This document shows, in pieces, positions 26,293-35,154 of a stretch of DNA of 64,000 nucleotides. Source of the DNA: Geojedonia litorea (GTDB taxonomy: Bacteria; Bacteroidota; Bacteroidia; Flavobacteriales; Flavobacteriaceae); the NCBI RefSeq assembly GCF_042654525.1, contig NZ_JBHSGP010000008.1:1-64000 (forward strand). Direction: 5' to 3'. How positions within the stretch are numbered: position 1 is the first letter of the stretch; every line of letters starts with the position of its first letter. Both the position numbers and the translations under genes were made by a program. A model generated the notes under the pieces. It had not been told where the DNA came from. It saw only the letters and a list, made by a program, of their open reading frames with translations, and did no database searches.

Positions 26293-27186
26293 TTAATCGT
26301 TTTCTAATTCTGCAAGCCGGACCTCTCTAAAATATTGCCGTCCAATCCATGCATTATGACCTGCATCCCAAGTGCTGTTATGAAAATGGTCGGAAAGCCC
26401 AGAGGCTGTGGCGCCCCAAGTTCCTGCACTGATAAGAAAATCGGCATCAAAACTGTTTATAGGTTTTTTATTGGTGGCGTATTCTTCATACAACCTTACC
26501 GATTCAAGACCTAATTTTCGAGCCACCTTTTGCATGATAAAGGAAGACGTAAGATGATCGGAATGGTCTTCAGGATTACGTTCAGCATTCGTTTCTGCTA
26601 TATTTAAGGAGACTTGACCTAAACCATTAGATTCATAGTTTAATAGCTCACTTAAGGTAGTTACCAAATCATCTAGAGACTGATATGCTGTACTTTGATC
26701 AATTGCTATTAACTCTGGGACAGAACCCTCGTAAAAATATTTTAAACTGCTATGCTGATGCAAAGGATAGCCAACACCAGTATAATTCCCATCGGGTAAT
26801 CGTAAAAAGTAGGCCACAGCGTTAGCATAACTGTATCGTAAAATGAGATGCCCATTGATTAAGACATGAGTTTTGTTCATGTCAGTACCTTGCTTTAACT
26901 GATGGTTTATAGCATTACACATAAACCGAATAGCGCGTAAACTGCCTTCTTCACGCGCTTTATAATAACTTGTACATCCTGTGCCACAGCCTGCATCACC
27001 AGCTGTAGTGTGTAAAAATATGACCTTATTTTCTGGATTTTGTAAATCCTTGTAAGCATTTGGATTCATGAATAACTGCCAATCGTCAGGATGTGCAGAA
27101 ACATAAACTTGGGTGTTTTGTGAATGAAGAAAACCTGTGCCCAAGGCTAGGAACAATAAAATACAGATCATTCGAATCATAAGCAA
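26293..27186 (-). CDS. Secreted PIG-L/LmbE-family deacetylase-like protein
   Basis: 297 residues with a signal peptide ending LHSQ (about 22). The PIG-L metal motif appears as VSAHPDDWQLF, i.e. AHPDD with Trp replacing the usual Glu, and there is a later His-containing HSDHLTS motif at about 216. An extra CGTGC pair sits at about 68. Family members deacetylate N-acetylglucosaminyl groups using Zn. The altered motif leaves the first Asp and His intact, so activity is possible. The gene follows an M20 amidohydrolase by 24 bp in the same direction. Confidence 0.75.
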   Translation of the reverse strand: MLMIRMICILLFLALGTGFLHSQNTQVYVSAHPDDWQLFMNPNAYKDLQNPENKVIFLHTTAGDAGCGTGCTSYYKAREEGSLRAIRFMCNAINHQLKQGTDMNKTHVLINGHLILRYSYANAVAYFLRLPDGNYTGVGYPLHQHSSLKYFYEGSVPELIAIDQSTAYQSLDDLVTTLSELLNYESNGLGQVSLNIAETNAERNPEDHSDHLTSSFIMQKVARKLGLESVRLYEEYATNKKPINSFDADFLISAGTWGATASGLSDHFHNSTWDAGHNAWIGRQYFREVRLAELEND

Positions 27187-27210
27187 GGAAGTATTTGTGT
27201 TTTAAATAAA

Positions 27211-28653
27211 TTAATTCCCTTTTTGATCAATTGGCGGCGGACCGTCTGGAACCATAGCTTCATACACTTCATCACCTTTTCGTTCTTTGTATTCCGCCTT
27301 TACTTTAGCTATGAGTTGAGGTTGCTCAAACAAATCGGCCATAGTCATAGCCATGGCTTTTGAGGCATAGATCATGCCTTTGTGACCAATGCTCATGCCA
27401 CCACATGCCACTACGGCCCAAGAATGCCACGGTGTATCTTTAGGCGCCGTAGTAACCTTTAAATTGATGTTGGGAACATTCCAACTCACATCGCCCACAT
27501 CGGTTGAACCACCACCAGGATGCTCTTTAGTGGCTTCTAAAGGATGTATTGCACTGTCCATGCCTATCTGTGGTTTACCGGTCGATTCCTGTATTTTTTT
27601 ACCAAAGGCAATTTCTTCGTCTGTATAAGTAATGGGGCCTAAAAGTTCTAAATTAGATTGCATGATTTTACCGCCTTCACGATTGACCAAAGTTTCATAG
27701 ATTCCTGAAATCAAGGAGACTTTATAATCAACATTCGCCATGATTGCGGCTCCTTCAGCCATCTTCTTTAAATGTTCATAAACAGGAAGCATTCCAGAGC
27801 GTTTGGTATCTCTTACACGCATCCACAGTCGCGCATAATCGGGTACCACATTTACTACTTGACCACCATCTTGGATGTGGTAATGCATACGAACCGTAGG
27901 TTGTACATGCTCTCTGTAATAATTAACACCTGTGGTGTATAACTCAAGAGCATCAGAAGCCGAACGTCCGTTCCATGGGTCAGCTGAAGCATGCGCTGCC
28001 TGCCCGTAAAATTCAATCTTAAAATCAACCAAGGCTAAGGTGCTTTGCACATCAGCTTCAATGTTAGCCATAGGGTGCCAGCTAATATTTACGTCAACAT
28101 CGTCCCAAAGTCCAGCTCGCACCATCCAAATCTTTCCAAAATATTTTTCTTCACTAGGAGTACCAAAGAATTTGACTGTGCCTTTAAAAGTCCCATTTTC
28201 TATCTGTTCCTTGATGGCAATTGCGGCTCCTAAACTGGCGGCGCCAAATAAGTTATGGCCGCATCCATGTCCAGGATCACCTTCTCTGATTGGGTTTTTG
28301 GTAGGAACGGCTTGTTGTGATAAGCCCGGAAGCGCATCAAATTCGCCTAATACACTAATTACGGGTTTGCCTGAACCATAGGTGGCTACAAAGGCCGTAG
28401 GCTCTTCAGCTACGCCACGTTCTACTGTGAAGCCTTGTGCTTCGGCATAGTCTGCCAATAATTTTGAGGATTGATTTTCTTCAAAAGCAGTTTCGGCCAA
28501 AGCCCAAATCTCGTCACTGATTTCAATGAGCTTAGCTTTGTGTTTTTCAACAGAGGCAATAATGGCCTTTTTAGTTTTGTTGAGTTTGTTCTGTGAAAAG
28601 GAAAATCCAGTAGTTAGAAGTAAGAGGATAATCAGAGTTTTTTTTGCTGTCAT
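27211..28653 (-). CDS. M20-family amidohydrolase, exported (AbgB-like)
   Basis: 480 residues with a signal peptide (TLIILLLLTTGFSFSQ). The M20D/amidohydrolase pattern is VISVLGEFDALPGLSQ, GHGCGHNLFGAASLG (metal-binding HGCGHN), EEKYFGK and a late HSWAVVACGG. The closest named type is p-aminobenzoyl-glutamate hydrolase subunit B or an indole-acetamide-type peptidase; the substrate is unknown. It is longer than housekeeping M20 enzymes because of an exported N-terminus and a C-terminal Pro-rich tail (VPDGPPPIDQKGN). It is likely co-transcribed with the PIG-L gene. Confidence 0.85.
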   Translation of the reverse strand: MTAKKTLIILLLLTTGFSFSQNKLNKTKKAIIASVEKHKAKLIEISDEIWALAETAFEENQSSKLLADYAEAQGFTVERGVAEEPTAFVATYGSGKPVISVLGEFDALPGLSQQAVPTKNPIREGDPGHGCGHNLFGAASLGAAIAIKEQIENGTFKGTVKFFGTPSEEKYFGKIWMVRAGLWDDVDVNISWHPMANIEADVQSTLALVDFKIEFYGQAAHASADPWNGRSASDALELYTTGVNYYREHVQPTVRMHYHIQDGGQVVNVVPDYARLWMRVRDTKRSGMLPVYEHLKKMAEGAAIMANVDYKVSLISGIYETLVNREGGKIMQSNLELLGPITYTDEEIAFGKKIQESTGKPQIGMDSAIHPLEATKEHPGGGSTDVGDVSWNVPNINLKVTTAPKDTPWHSWAVVACGGMSIGHKGMIYASKAMAMTMADLFEQPQLIAKVKAEYKERKGDEVYEAMVPDGPPPIDQKGN

Positions 28654-28723
28654 TAGGTGATGGATTAAATTTCTTAAAGATAAGATTTATTCCAAAACTA
28701 TAACACTTATTGAACAGGTGTGA

Positions 28724-30028
28724 TTAATCTAAAGCAGCTTTATAAACCTGTAAACAGCGTTCTCTTGCCATTTTATGTTCCACAATGGGCTGCGGATAGG
28801 TGAGTTCTTGATATTCGGGCACCCATTTTTTGATATAGATGTGTTTTTTATCAAACTTATCAATTTGGGTTGTGGGATTAAAGATTCGAAAATAAGGTGT
28901 CGCATCTACACCGCTGCCAGCAACCCATTGCCAGTTTCCGATGTTACTAGCTAATTCATAATCATGTAATTTTTCGGCAAAATAGGCTTCGCCCCAACGC
29001 CAGTCGATCAATAAATGCTTGCATAAAAAACTGCCAACCAACATACGCACACGGTTGTGCATGAACCCAGTTTGATTAAGCTCCCGCATTCCAGCATCAA
29101 CCAATGGGTATCCAGTTTTACCTTCGCACCAGGCGTTAAACTCTTCTTCATTGTTGCGCCATTCAATACGGTCATATTTAGGTTTGAAACTTTGGTGGAC
29201 CGTATGGGGAAAATGCCACAGAATTTGCATAAAAAATTCCCGCCAAATCAATTCTTGCCAAAATATTTCATTAGATTCAGCTATGGCTTTTTTTATCATT
29301 TTACGAACACTCACAGTGCCAAATCGTAGGTGTGGACCTAATCTAGAGGTGGCATCCTTTGCCGGAAAATTTCGTTTGGATTCGTAGTCCTGAATAAGAG
29401 TAGGTGTTACGGTGTAATCCTCGATACTTTGATTAGACGTTTCAAAACCGATATCTGTCAAACTTAAGTTAGGCAACCGCGAATGTTTTACGAGATTGTT
29501 TAGATACGAATTGGTATAGTAAATCTCCAAATCGATAGTTTGGAATTTAGCCTTCCAGGTTTTCATATAAGGCGTATACACCAGATACGGGTCACCATTA
29601 GCTTTTACAACCTCGTCTTTTTCAAAAATGACCTGATCTTTGTAGGATTTAAATTCAATATTGTTTTTTATAAGAAATTCCTTTATTTCGGTATCCCGTT
29701 GGGTAGCATAAGGCTCATAATCGTGATTGGTAAATACCGTTTTAATAGTATAATCACTAATAAGTTGCTTGAAAATTTCTAAAGGTTTTCCATGGAAAAG
29801 GGCTATGCTGCTTTCATGCTCGTCTTGAAGCGTTTGCCTCATAACTTGAAGCGTGTTATGAATAAAGGTCACACGAGCATCATCCTTTGGAAGGTGATCC
29901 AAGATAGTGGTGTCAAAAATAAAAATGGGCATTACGGGATATTCCGCATTTAAGGACTTGTAAAAACCTAAATTGTCATCGAGCCTCAAATCGCGTCTAA
30001 ACCAGAATATGTTAATGGATTGTTTCAT
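28724..30028 (-). CDS. phrB: Deoxyribodipyrimidine photolyase
   Basis: 434 residues. The N-terminal alpha/beta antenna domain starts INIFWFRRDLRLDDNLG. The C-terminal FAD domain carries WQELIWREFFMQILW, GKTGYPLVDAGMRELNQTG, HNRVRMLVGSFLCKHL, and ASNIGNWQWVAGSGVDATPY, all conserved in class I CPD photolyases. It repairs UV-induced cyclobutane dimers with blue light. It is the last gene of a six-gene operon with TspO and glutathione peroxidase, overlapping the SRPBCC gene by 4 bp. A cryptochrome-like role is possible but less likely. Confidence 0.92.
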   Translation of the reverse strand: MKQSINIFWFRRDLRLDDNLGFYKSLNAEYPVMPIFIFDTTILDHLPKDDARVTFIHNTLQVMRQTLQDEHESSIALFHGKPLEIFKQLISDYTIKTVFTNHDYEPYATQRDTEIKEFLIKNNIEFKSYKDQVIFEKDEVVKANGDPYLVYTPYMKTWKAKFQTIDLEIYYTNSYLNNLVKHSRLPNLSLTDIGFETSNQSIEDYTVTPTLIQDYESKRNFPAKDATSRLGPHLRFGTVSVRKMIKKAIAESNEIFWQELIWREFFMQILWHFPHTVHQSFKPKYDRIEWRNNEEEFNAWCEGKTGYPLVDAGMRELNQTGFMHNRVRMLVGSFLCKHLLIDWRWGEAYFAEKLHDYELASNIGNWQWVAGSGVDATPYFRIFNPTTQIDKFDKKHIYIKKWVPEYQELTYPQPIVEHKMARERCLQVYKAALD

Positions 30029-30489
30029 TTATAAGTTCCAAATAGCTCTTCCAGTTTTTGAGTTCTGTAATTAAATATTTCTTCTAGTTTAGGCTTCACT
30101 AAAATAGGATGTACCATTTGACCTATAAATCCGAGAGGTAATTTATAATCTATGATATCTTCCATTTGCACACCGCCTTCAATTTCTTTTAAAAAATGTT
30201 TGTGATGCCAAAGTGCATATGGGCCAAAACGTTGCTCGTCAACAAAATAGTTATGGTCTATAACATGCGTGATTTCGCTTACCCATTTGGTTTTAATGCC
30301 TAACACAGGAGTAACCATATACTGAATGATTTGACCTGCATACATAGGCCTATCTGCTCCTGATTCAATATTAAATCCCATATAATCAGGGGTGATTGTT
30401 TTTAAGTTTTGCGGATAAGTGAGAAACTCCCATGCACGTTCTAAAGAAATGGGTAAGTTTTGAGTTTTGTGTAAGGTGTAGATTTTCAT
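30025..30489 (-). CDS. SRPBCC-family ligand-binding protein
   Basis: 154 residues of the helix-grip fold: TQNLPISLERAWEFLTYPQ, ITPDYMGFNI and a DIIDYKLPLGFIGQ segment. Small SRPBCC proteins of this kind occur next to photolyase genes in many marine bacteria. Binding of a hydrophobic ligand is assumed from the fold, with no enzyme motif visible. It overlaps photolyase by 4 bp and the TspO gene by 1 bp, so translation is probably coupled. Confidence 0.82.
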   Translation of the reverse strand: MKIYTLHKTQNLPISLERAWEFLTYPQNLKTITPDYMGFNIESGADRPMYAGQIIQYMVTPVLGIKTKWVSEITHVIDHNYFVDEQRFGPYALWHHKHFLKEIEGGVQMEDIIDYKLPLGFIGQMVHPILVKPKLEEIFNYRTQKLEELFGTYK

Positions 30490-30953
30490 TAATTATAGAG
30501 TAGGATATAGGCATTTAAAGAGGTTGCAATACATAACCAAATCATATACGGCAGCAAAAGATATCTGATATATTTAATAGAATCTATTCTGTATTTAAAG
30601 AAAAAATAAAAGAGGACTAGGGTTAGTGCGCCAATAACCAACAGTCCTAAACTTACTTGATGAAGGTTAAAGAACAAATAGTTCCAGATAACATTTAATA
30701 ATACCTGAATAGAAAACAAGAGGCGTAAATATCTTGAATTATAATCTTTAAAAAGAAATGCTAGATAAATTGAAAAGCAGATCATTATTGTAGTCCATGC
30801 GACTCCAAAAACCCATCCAGGAGGAGTCCAAGGTGCTTTATTAAGATCCAAATACCATTGAGAACTAGGGCCATTATCCATTAACCAGCGTCCTAAAGCC
30901 AGACCTCCAAAATTAATAATAAGAAACACCACTAAAAATTTTACTATTTTCAT
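30489..30953 (-). CDS. TspO/MBR-family tryptophan-rich sensor
   Basis: 154 residues with five predicted membrane segments, the TspO length. Signature residues are NKAPWTPPGWVFGVAWTTI near the first loop and NVIWNYLFFNLHQ with WxxxF. TspO binds porphyrins and is linked to oxygen and light stress responses in bacteria. It sits between glutathione peroxidase and the SRPBCC gene with 1-4 bp overlaps, which supports a photo-oxidative stress role. Confidence 0.92.
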   Translation of the reverse strand: MKIVKFLVVFLIINFGGLALGRWLMDNGPSSQWYLDLNKAPWTPPGWVFGVAWTTIMICFSIYLAFLFKDYNSRYLRLLFSIQVLLNVIWNYLFFNLHQVSLGLLVIGALTLVLFYFFFKYRIDSIKYIRYLLLPYMIWLCIATSLNAYILLYN

Positions 30954-31465
30954 TTTAAATGTTTAGTGATTTTACTGCTTAAAATTCTTGATGTTGAAAG
31001 GTAATAACCAATTAACTCCCCAGTTTTCCCAACCAGATATTTTTGAAAATTCCACTGAACTTTTGAGCTTGAACTACTATTTTTGTTTTTATCTGTTAAC
31101 CATTGATAAAGTGGGTGTTGCGCTTTTCCTTTAACGTCTACTTTTTCGGTCAATAAAAAGGAAACCCCATAGTTTTTTTCACAAAACGTCTGTATTTCAG
31201 ACGCCGATCCTGGTTCTTGACCACCAAATTGATTGCAAGGCACTCCAATAATCATTAATTGGTCTTGATAGGTGTCATATAATTTTTGTAAATCTTCATA
31301 TTGACCTGTAAAGCCGCATTTTGAAGCCACATTAACAAATAAGATGTATTTCCCTTTAAATTCTGAAAGGTTAATAGATTCTCCGTTTAGGGCATTTATT
31401 TTGATGTCATAAATGGATTCTGATGGTTGGTTTTTTGACGTTGCAGTGTTGGACATTGAAAACAT
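30950..31465 (-). CDS. Glutathione peroxidase family (thiol peroxidase)
   Basis: 171 residues. The first ~20 residues are short and polar. The core begins IYDIKINALNGESINLSEFK. Active-site motifs are NVASKCGFTGQY (peroxidatic Cys), GVPCNQFGGQEPG (Gln and second Cys) and WNFQKYLV (Trp, Asn). It is the Cys, not selenocysteine, form, which usually works with thioredoxin. It reduces hydroperoxides. It overlaps tspO by 4 bp. Confidence 0.92.
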   Translation of the reverse strand: MFSMSNTATSKNQPSESIYDIKINALNGESINLSEFKGKYILFVNVASKCGFTGQYEDLQKLYDTYQDQLMIIGVPCNQFGGQEPGSASEIQTFCEKNYGVSFLLTEKVDVKGKAQHPLYQWLTDKNKNSSSSSKVQWNFQKYLVGKTGELIGYYLSTSRILSSKITKHLK

Positions 31466-31495
31466 AAGGTACGATAGTATTAAAAAATTGATGGT

Positions 31496-32179
31496 TTATA
31501 GTTTAAAGGTAACAATGCCGCAATCCATTTCAAAGACTTGACCTGAAATTGAGGCTGCTTTTTTTGATAATAAGAAATCGGCCATTCCAGCCACTTCTTG
31601 TGGGTTTAAATATTTTTTTAACGGATGTCTGTCGGTTATGGCGTCTTTCATCTTGTCATTTCGAAGTAATTTTGATGCTAAATCGGTATTAGTAACCGTT
31701 GGTGCAATGGCATTAATACGAATGGTTGGAACTAGCTCCGCTCCCAAGGATTTAACCAAGCCCTCAACTCCTGATTTCGCGGTAGCAATGCTAGCATGAA
31801 AAGGCATTCCTAATTTAGTAGCTACAGTACTAAATAGAAGGATAGAGGCCTCTTTTCCATTTTTTAAACTGGGTAAATAGTTTTGTATGCTCTTCACCGC
31901 TCCGAGCACATTGATTTCAAAATCGTCTCTAAAATCATCAAGATTTAATCGGGAAATTGGTTTGAGATTAATACTACCGGGGCAGTAAATGAGGCCGTCT
32001 GCTGTTTCAATAACAGGCAAGTCGTCTATAAGTACATCACAGCTGTGATGCTCTAAATTTTGATGACTTATACGCGGATAATTTCTGCTGATATTGATTA
32101 CCTTATGCTTAAGGAGTAACATATTAGTAATGGCCCTTCCAATACCTCTACTGCCTCCAATGATAATAAATGTTTTCAT
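31496..32179 (-). CDS. Short-chain dehydrogenase/reductase family protein, atypical active site
   Basis: 227 residues. The Rossmann N-terminus IIIGGSRGIGRAI binds NAD(P). The catalytic Ser is present (LLFSTVATKLG) and the Lys is in SIATAKSGVEGLVKS, but the position four before it, normally Tyr in YxxxK, is Ile. Such Tyr-less SDRs exist in bacteria, and their chemistry is unclear. The gene is part of the photolyase/GPx operon, 30 bp upstream of gpx. It could be a reductase with altered proton donor or a non-catalytic binding protein. Confidence 0.82.
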   Translation of the reverse strand: MKTFIIIGGSRGIGRAITNMLLLKHKVINISRNYPRISHQNLEHHSCDVLIDDLPVIETADGLIYCPGSINLKPISRLNLDDFRDDFEINVLGAVKSIQNYLPSLKNGKEASILLFSTVATKLGMPFHASIATAKSGVEGLVKSLGAELVPTIRINAIAPTVTNTDLASKLLRNDKMKDAITDRHPLKKYLNPQEVAGMADFLLSKKAASISGQVFEMDCGIVTFKL

Positions 32180-32200
32180 TTGTGTATTGTATTCAAATTA

Positions 32201-33625
32201 TTAAACGGTAACTAGTTTTTTAATCATTCCATTGAATATCATTCCATGAAATGGAAGTACGCTATACCAATAAAGACGCCCCGCTAACCCTCTAGGTCTA
32301 AACGTTGCCGTTTGTTTTAAAATGCCGTCTTCAATTACAAATTCTAACCAGGCTTCTCCTGGTAATCGCATTTCGGCATAGAGTAGAAGTTTTTGTTTGG
32401 ATTTGTCAGCAAAAATAACGCGCCAAAAGTCAAGGGCATCTCCTGCCTGTAATTCGGTTGGACTGGTTCTTCCTCGACGTAATCCAATACCTCCGACTAA
32501 TTTATCGATGTAACCTCTAAATTTCCATAGAAAATTGGCATAATACCAGCCATTGTCGCCTCCTATAACCCAAATTTTTTCCATGGTTTTGAAGGGTGAT
32601 GTTACTTTAGCTGCCTTATGGTCTTTATAACATCCGTAGGTAGGTACATTGACATACTTATGTAGACTATTTTTTAATCGTCCGCTGCTAACCATAGAGT
32701 CTTTCCAACTAGAAATAATACTATTTTGTTCAATTTTTTCAAAAGCATGTCTAACGGCTTCCTTATAAGAAATAGGTTGAATACCTAAAAAGCTGTTAAT
32801 GGCACTAGGTTTTCCAATAATTTGTACTCCCATACTATCAACCAAGGTTGTAGCTAATTTGTATGAAGTTGAGGTTACAAAATATAACCAATAGGACGAT
32901 AATTTTGGTGTCATTACAGGAACCGTAAGGATATAACGTTTTAATTGGCGAACATCGGCGAATTGTAATAACATTTGCTTGTAGGTTAATACTTCAGGTC
33001 CAAAGATGTCGTAAGACGAATTATACAGTAATTTGTTCCCAACAGCTTTGGAGAGATATGACAAAACATCCCTAACAGCTATTGGTTGTGTTTTTGTATT
33101 TAGCCATTTTGGGGCAATCATTACGGGTAATTTTTCTACTAAATCTCTAATAATTTCAAACGACGAACTACCTGAACCTACAATTATTCCTGCTTTAAAA
33201 ATAGTAGTGGCGTAGAAATGGGAATGCAATAATTCTTCAACATTTTTTCTTGATTGTAAGTGTTTGGAGAGACGATCTTCGTTAGTAATGCCACTTAAGT
33301 AAATAACTTGGCGTACCTGTGTAGTTTCTATATAAGCTTTAAAATGTTTGGCGCAAGTCTCTTCCAAGGTTTCAAAATCTTTAGAAGAATTAGACATAGA
33401 ATGAATGAGATAGTATGCTACTTCAATGTCCTTTGGGATATTTTTTAGGGTTTTGGGCTTCAAAAAATCGGCTTCTACAATGTCTATATGATCCTCCGTT
33501 AAATAGTTGCGATCAGCCCTTAGTTGATCTCTTACTGCACAAACAACATGATGACCCTCGTTTACTAACAATGGTATTAAACGTTTTCCGATATAGCCTG
33601 TGGCTCCTGTAACAAGAATTTTCAT
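32201..33625 (-). CDS. NAD(P)-binding SDR (NmrA-like) protein with DUF2867
   Basis: About 474 residues from ATG 33625, starting MKILVTGATGYIGKRLIPLL (an upstream ATG at 33673 adds 16 residues with no support). The extended-SDR Rossmann domain is followed from about residue 300 by a DUF2867 region (GRTSPTELQAGDALDFWRV, PGEAWLEFVI). The family is frequent beside photolyase and carotenoid genes in marine bacteria, with substrate unknown. It is the first gene of the operon, with the promoter at 33663-33670. Confidence 0.85.
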   Translation of the reverse strand: MKILVTGATGYIGKRLIPLLVNEGHHVVCAVRDQLRADRNYLTEDHIDIVEADFLKPKTLKNIPKDIEVAYYLIHSMSNSSKDFETLEETCAKHFKAYIETTQVRQVIYLSGITNEDRLSKHLQSRKNVEELLHSHFYATTIFKAGIIVGSGSSSFEIIRDLVEKLPVMIAPKWLNTKTQPIAVRDVLSYLSKAVGNKLLYNSSYDIFGPEVLTYKQMLLQFADVRQLKRYILTVPVMTPKLSSYWLYFVTSTSYKLATTLVDSMGVQIIGKPSAINSFLGIQPISYKEAVRHAFEKIEQNSIISSWKDSMVSSGRLKNSLHKYVNVPTYGCYKDHKAAKVTSPFKTMEKIWVIGGDNGWYYANFLWKFRGYIDKLVGGIGLRRGRTSPTELQAGDALDFWRVIFADKSKQKLLLYAEMRLPGEAWLEFVIEDGILKQTATFRPRGLAGRLYWYSVLPFHGMIFNGMIKKLVTV

Positions 33626-33662
33626 ACTTGAATTTATAATGATATGGCAAAGGAGGGGGTAA

Positions 33663-33706
33663 CAAAGATACAATAATGTTTAACAAAAACTAATAAAAGT
33701 TAAACA
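33663..33706 (-). promoter_or_regulatory. Promoter of the photolyase operon with inverted repeat
   Basis: Minus strand -7 element TATCTTTG (33670-33663). Upstream is a perfect 8-bp inverted repeat, TGTTTAAC (33677-33684) / GTTAAACA (33699-33706), with a 14-bp spacer, covering the -33 region. It suits binding by a dimeric regulator such as a MerR/LitR-type light regulator, but no such gene is present in the window. Confidence 0.6.
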
Positions 33707-33787
33707 AAAGTGAATTTTGGGCTTCTATAATTTCAATAGTTATAAGTCATTTTTATTAATATCTTTAGGCAAATTAAGATTGAAACA

Positions 33788-35050
33788 ATGAACAAAAAAC
33801 CAAGAATAGTGGTGATTGGTGCAGGATTTGGAGGGATAGCCATGGTAAAAGCTTTTAAAAATAAAGCGGTCGACGTGTTATTAATAGATCAAAATAATTA
33901 TCACAATTTTCAACCTCTAATGTATCAGGTGGCCACAGGAGGTCTAGAACCGTACAGTATTGCTTATCCGGTTAGACGCATATTTAGAGGCTATCCAAAT
34001 ATAAAATTTCGAATGGCTAAAGTCGAGGAAGTGGATTGTGAGTTTAAACTGGTTAAAACAAGCATTGGTGATTTTCCATATGATTATTTGGTTCTGGCGA
34101 CAGGCAGTGAAACCAATTTTTTCAATTTTGATCCCATTAGAGATCAACTCATGACCTTAAAATCGATTCCTGATGCTTTAAATATTAGAAGCTTTATTTT
34201 TCAGAATTTGGAAAAAGCACTGGCCAAGCCAGCTAATGAAACATTAGATGAGATATTAAGTGTAGCTATTGTTGGAGGTGGACCAGCGGGAATAGAGATT
34301 GCAGGTGCTTTGGCAGAAATGAAACGTTATGTGATACCAAGAGATTTTCCAGATTTAGATATTTCTAAAATGAAAATTAATTTATATGAAGCCAACAGTA
34401 AGTTGTTAAAAGTGATGTCTGAAGAGGCCTCTGCTAAAAGTTTGGCGTATTTATTAGACCTAGGAATAAATGTGCATTTAAATTCTAGAATTAATTCGTA
34501 CGATGGGGATCAGCTTATTGATGTGGCCGGTAATGTATTTTATACAGATACGGTTATTTGGACCGCAGGTGTTAAAGGGGCTCCCGTTAAAGGACTACCT
34601 CTGGATAGTATTGTTCCTGGGAATCGCATAATGGTTGATGAGTTTAACAAAGTAAAGCATACAGATGCTGTTTATGCTATTGGTGATGTTGCCTGTTGTA
34701 TAACACCCGAAAACCCAAGAGGTTTACCTATGTTGGCTCCCGTAGCCCAACAGCAAGGACGACATTTAGTTAAAACCTTATTAAATCTAATTCATAACAG
34801 ACCAATTCGAGCATTTAAATATAAAAATCGTGGCTCTATGGCTACTATTGGTCGAAAACGCGCTGTTGTAGATTTACCTCGTTGGAAATTCCAAGGCGCA
34901 TTTGCCTGGTTTGTTTGGATGTTTGTCCATATTATGTCTTTAGTGGGCTACCGAAATAAAGTAGTGGCCTTTTTAGATTGGGTAGCAAATTACTTTACCT
35001 ATGACAAACCGCTAGGGTTAATTATTAGACCATTTAAGCGTATGCCATAA
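33788..35050 (+). CDS. ndh: Type II NADH dehydrogenase (NAD(P)/FAD oxidoreductase)
   Basis: 420 residues with two Rossmann motifs: FAD-binding IVVIGAGFGGIAMVKAF at the N-terminus and NAD-binding VAIVGGGPAGIEIAGALAEM at about residue 160. NDH-2 features include QPLMYQVATGGLEP, the FAD-contact AIGDVACC near 298, VAQQQGRH, and a C-terminal hydrophobic helix (FAWFVWMFVHIMSLVG) for membrane attachment. It oxidises NADH and feeds quinone without pumping. It is divergent from the photolyase operon and has its own weak promoter (TATCTTTA at 33760-33767). Confidence 0.93.
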   Translation: MNKKPRIVVIGAGFGGIAMVKAFKNKAVDVLLIDQNNYHNFQPLMYQVATGGLEPYSIAYPVRRIFRGYPNIKFRMAKVEEVDCEFKLVKTSIGDFPYDYLVLATGSETNFFNFDPIRDQLMTLKSIPDALNIRSFIFQNLEKALAKPANETLDEILSVAIVGGGPAGIEIAGALAEMKRYVIPRDFPDLDISKMKINLYEANSKLLKVMSEEASAKSLAYLLDLGINVHLNSRINSYDGDQLIDVAGNVFYTDTVIWTAGVKGAPVKGLPLDSIVPGNRIMVDEFNKVKHTDAVYAIGDVACCITPENPRGLPMLAPVAQQQGRHLVKTLLNLIHNRPIRAFKYKNRGSMATIGRKRAVVDLPRWKFQGAFAWFVWMFVHIMSLVGYRNKVVAFLDWVANYFTYDKPLGLIIRPFKRMP

Positions 35051-35154
35051 CTTAAAACCATATCTTACCTATTTTTAAGGTTTTGTTAACAAATAAAGGA
35101 CCTTACAATTCGTAAATTTATAACCATTAATCTAATCAATAATTCAATTATATT

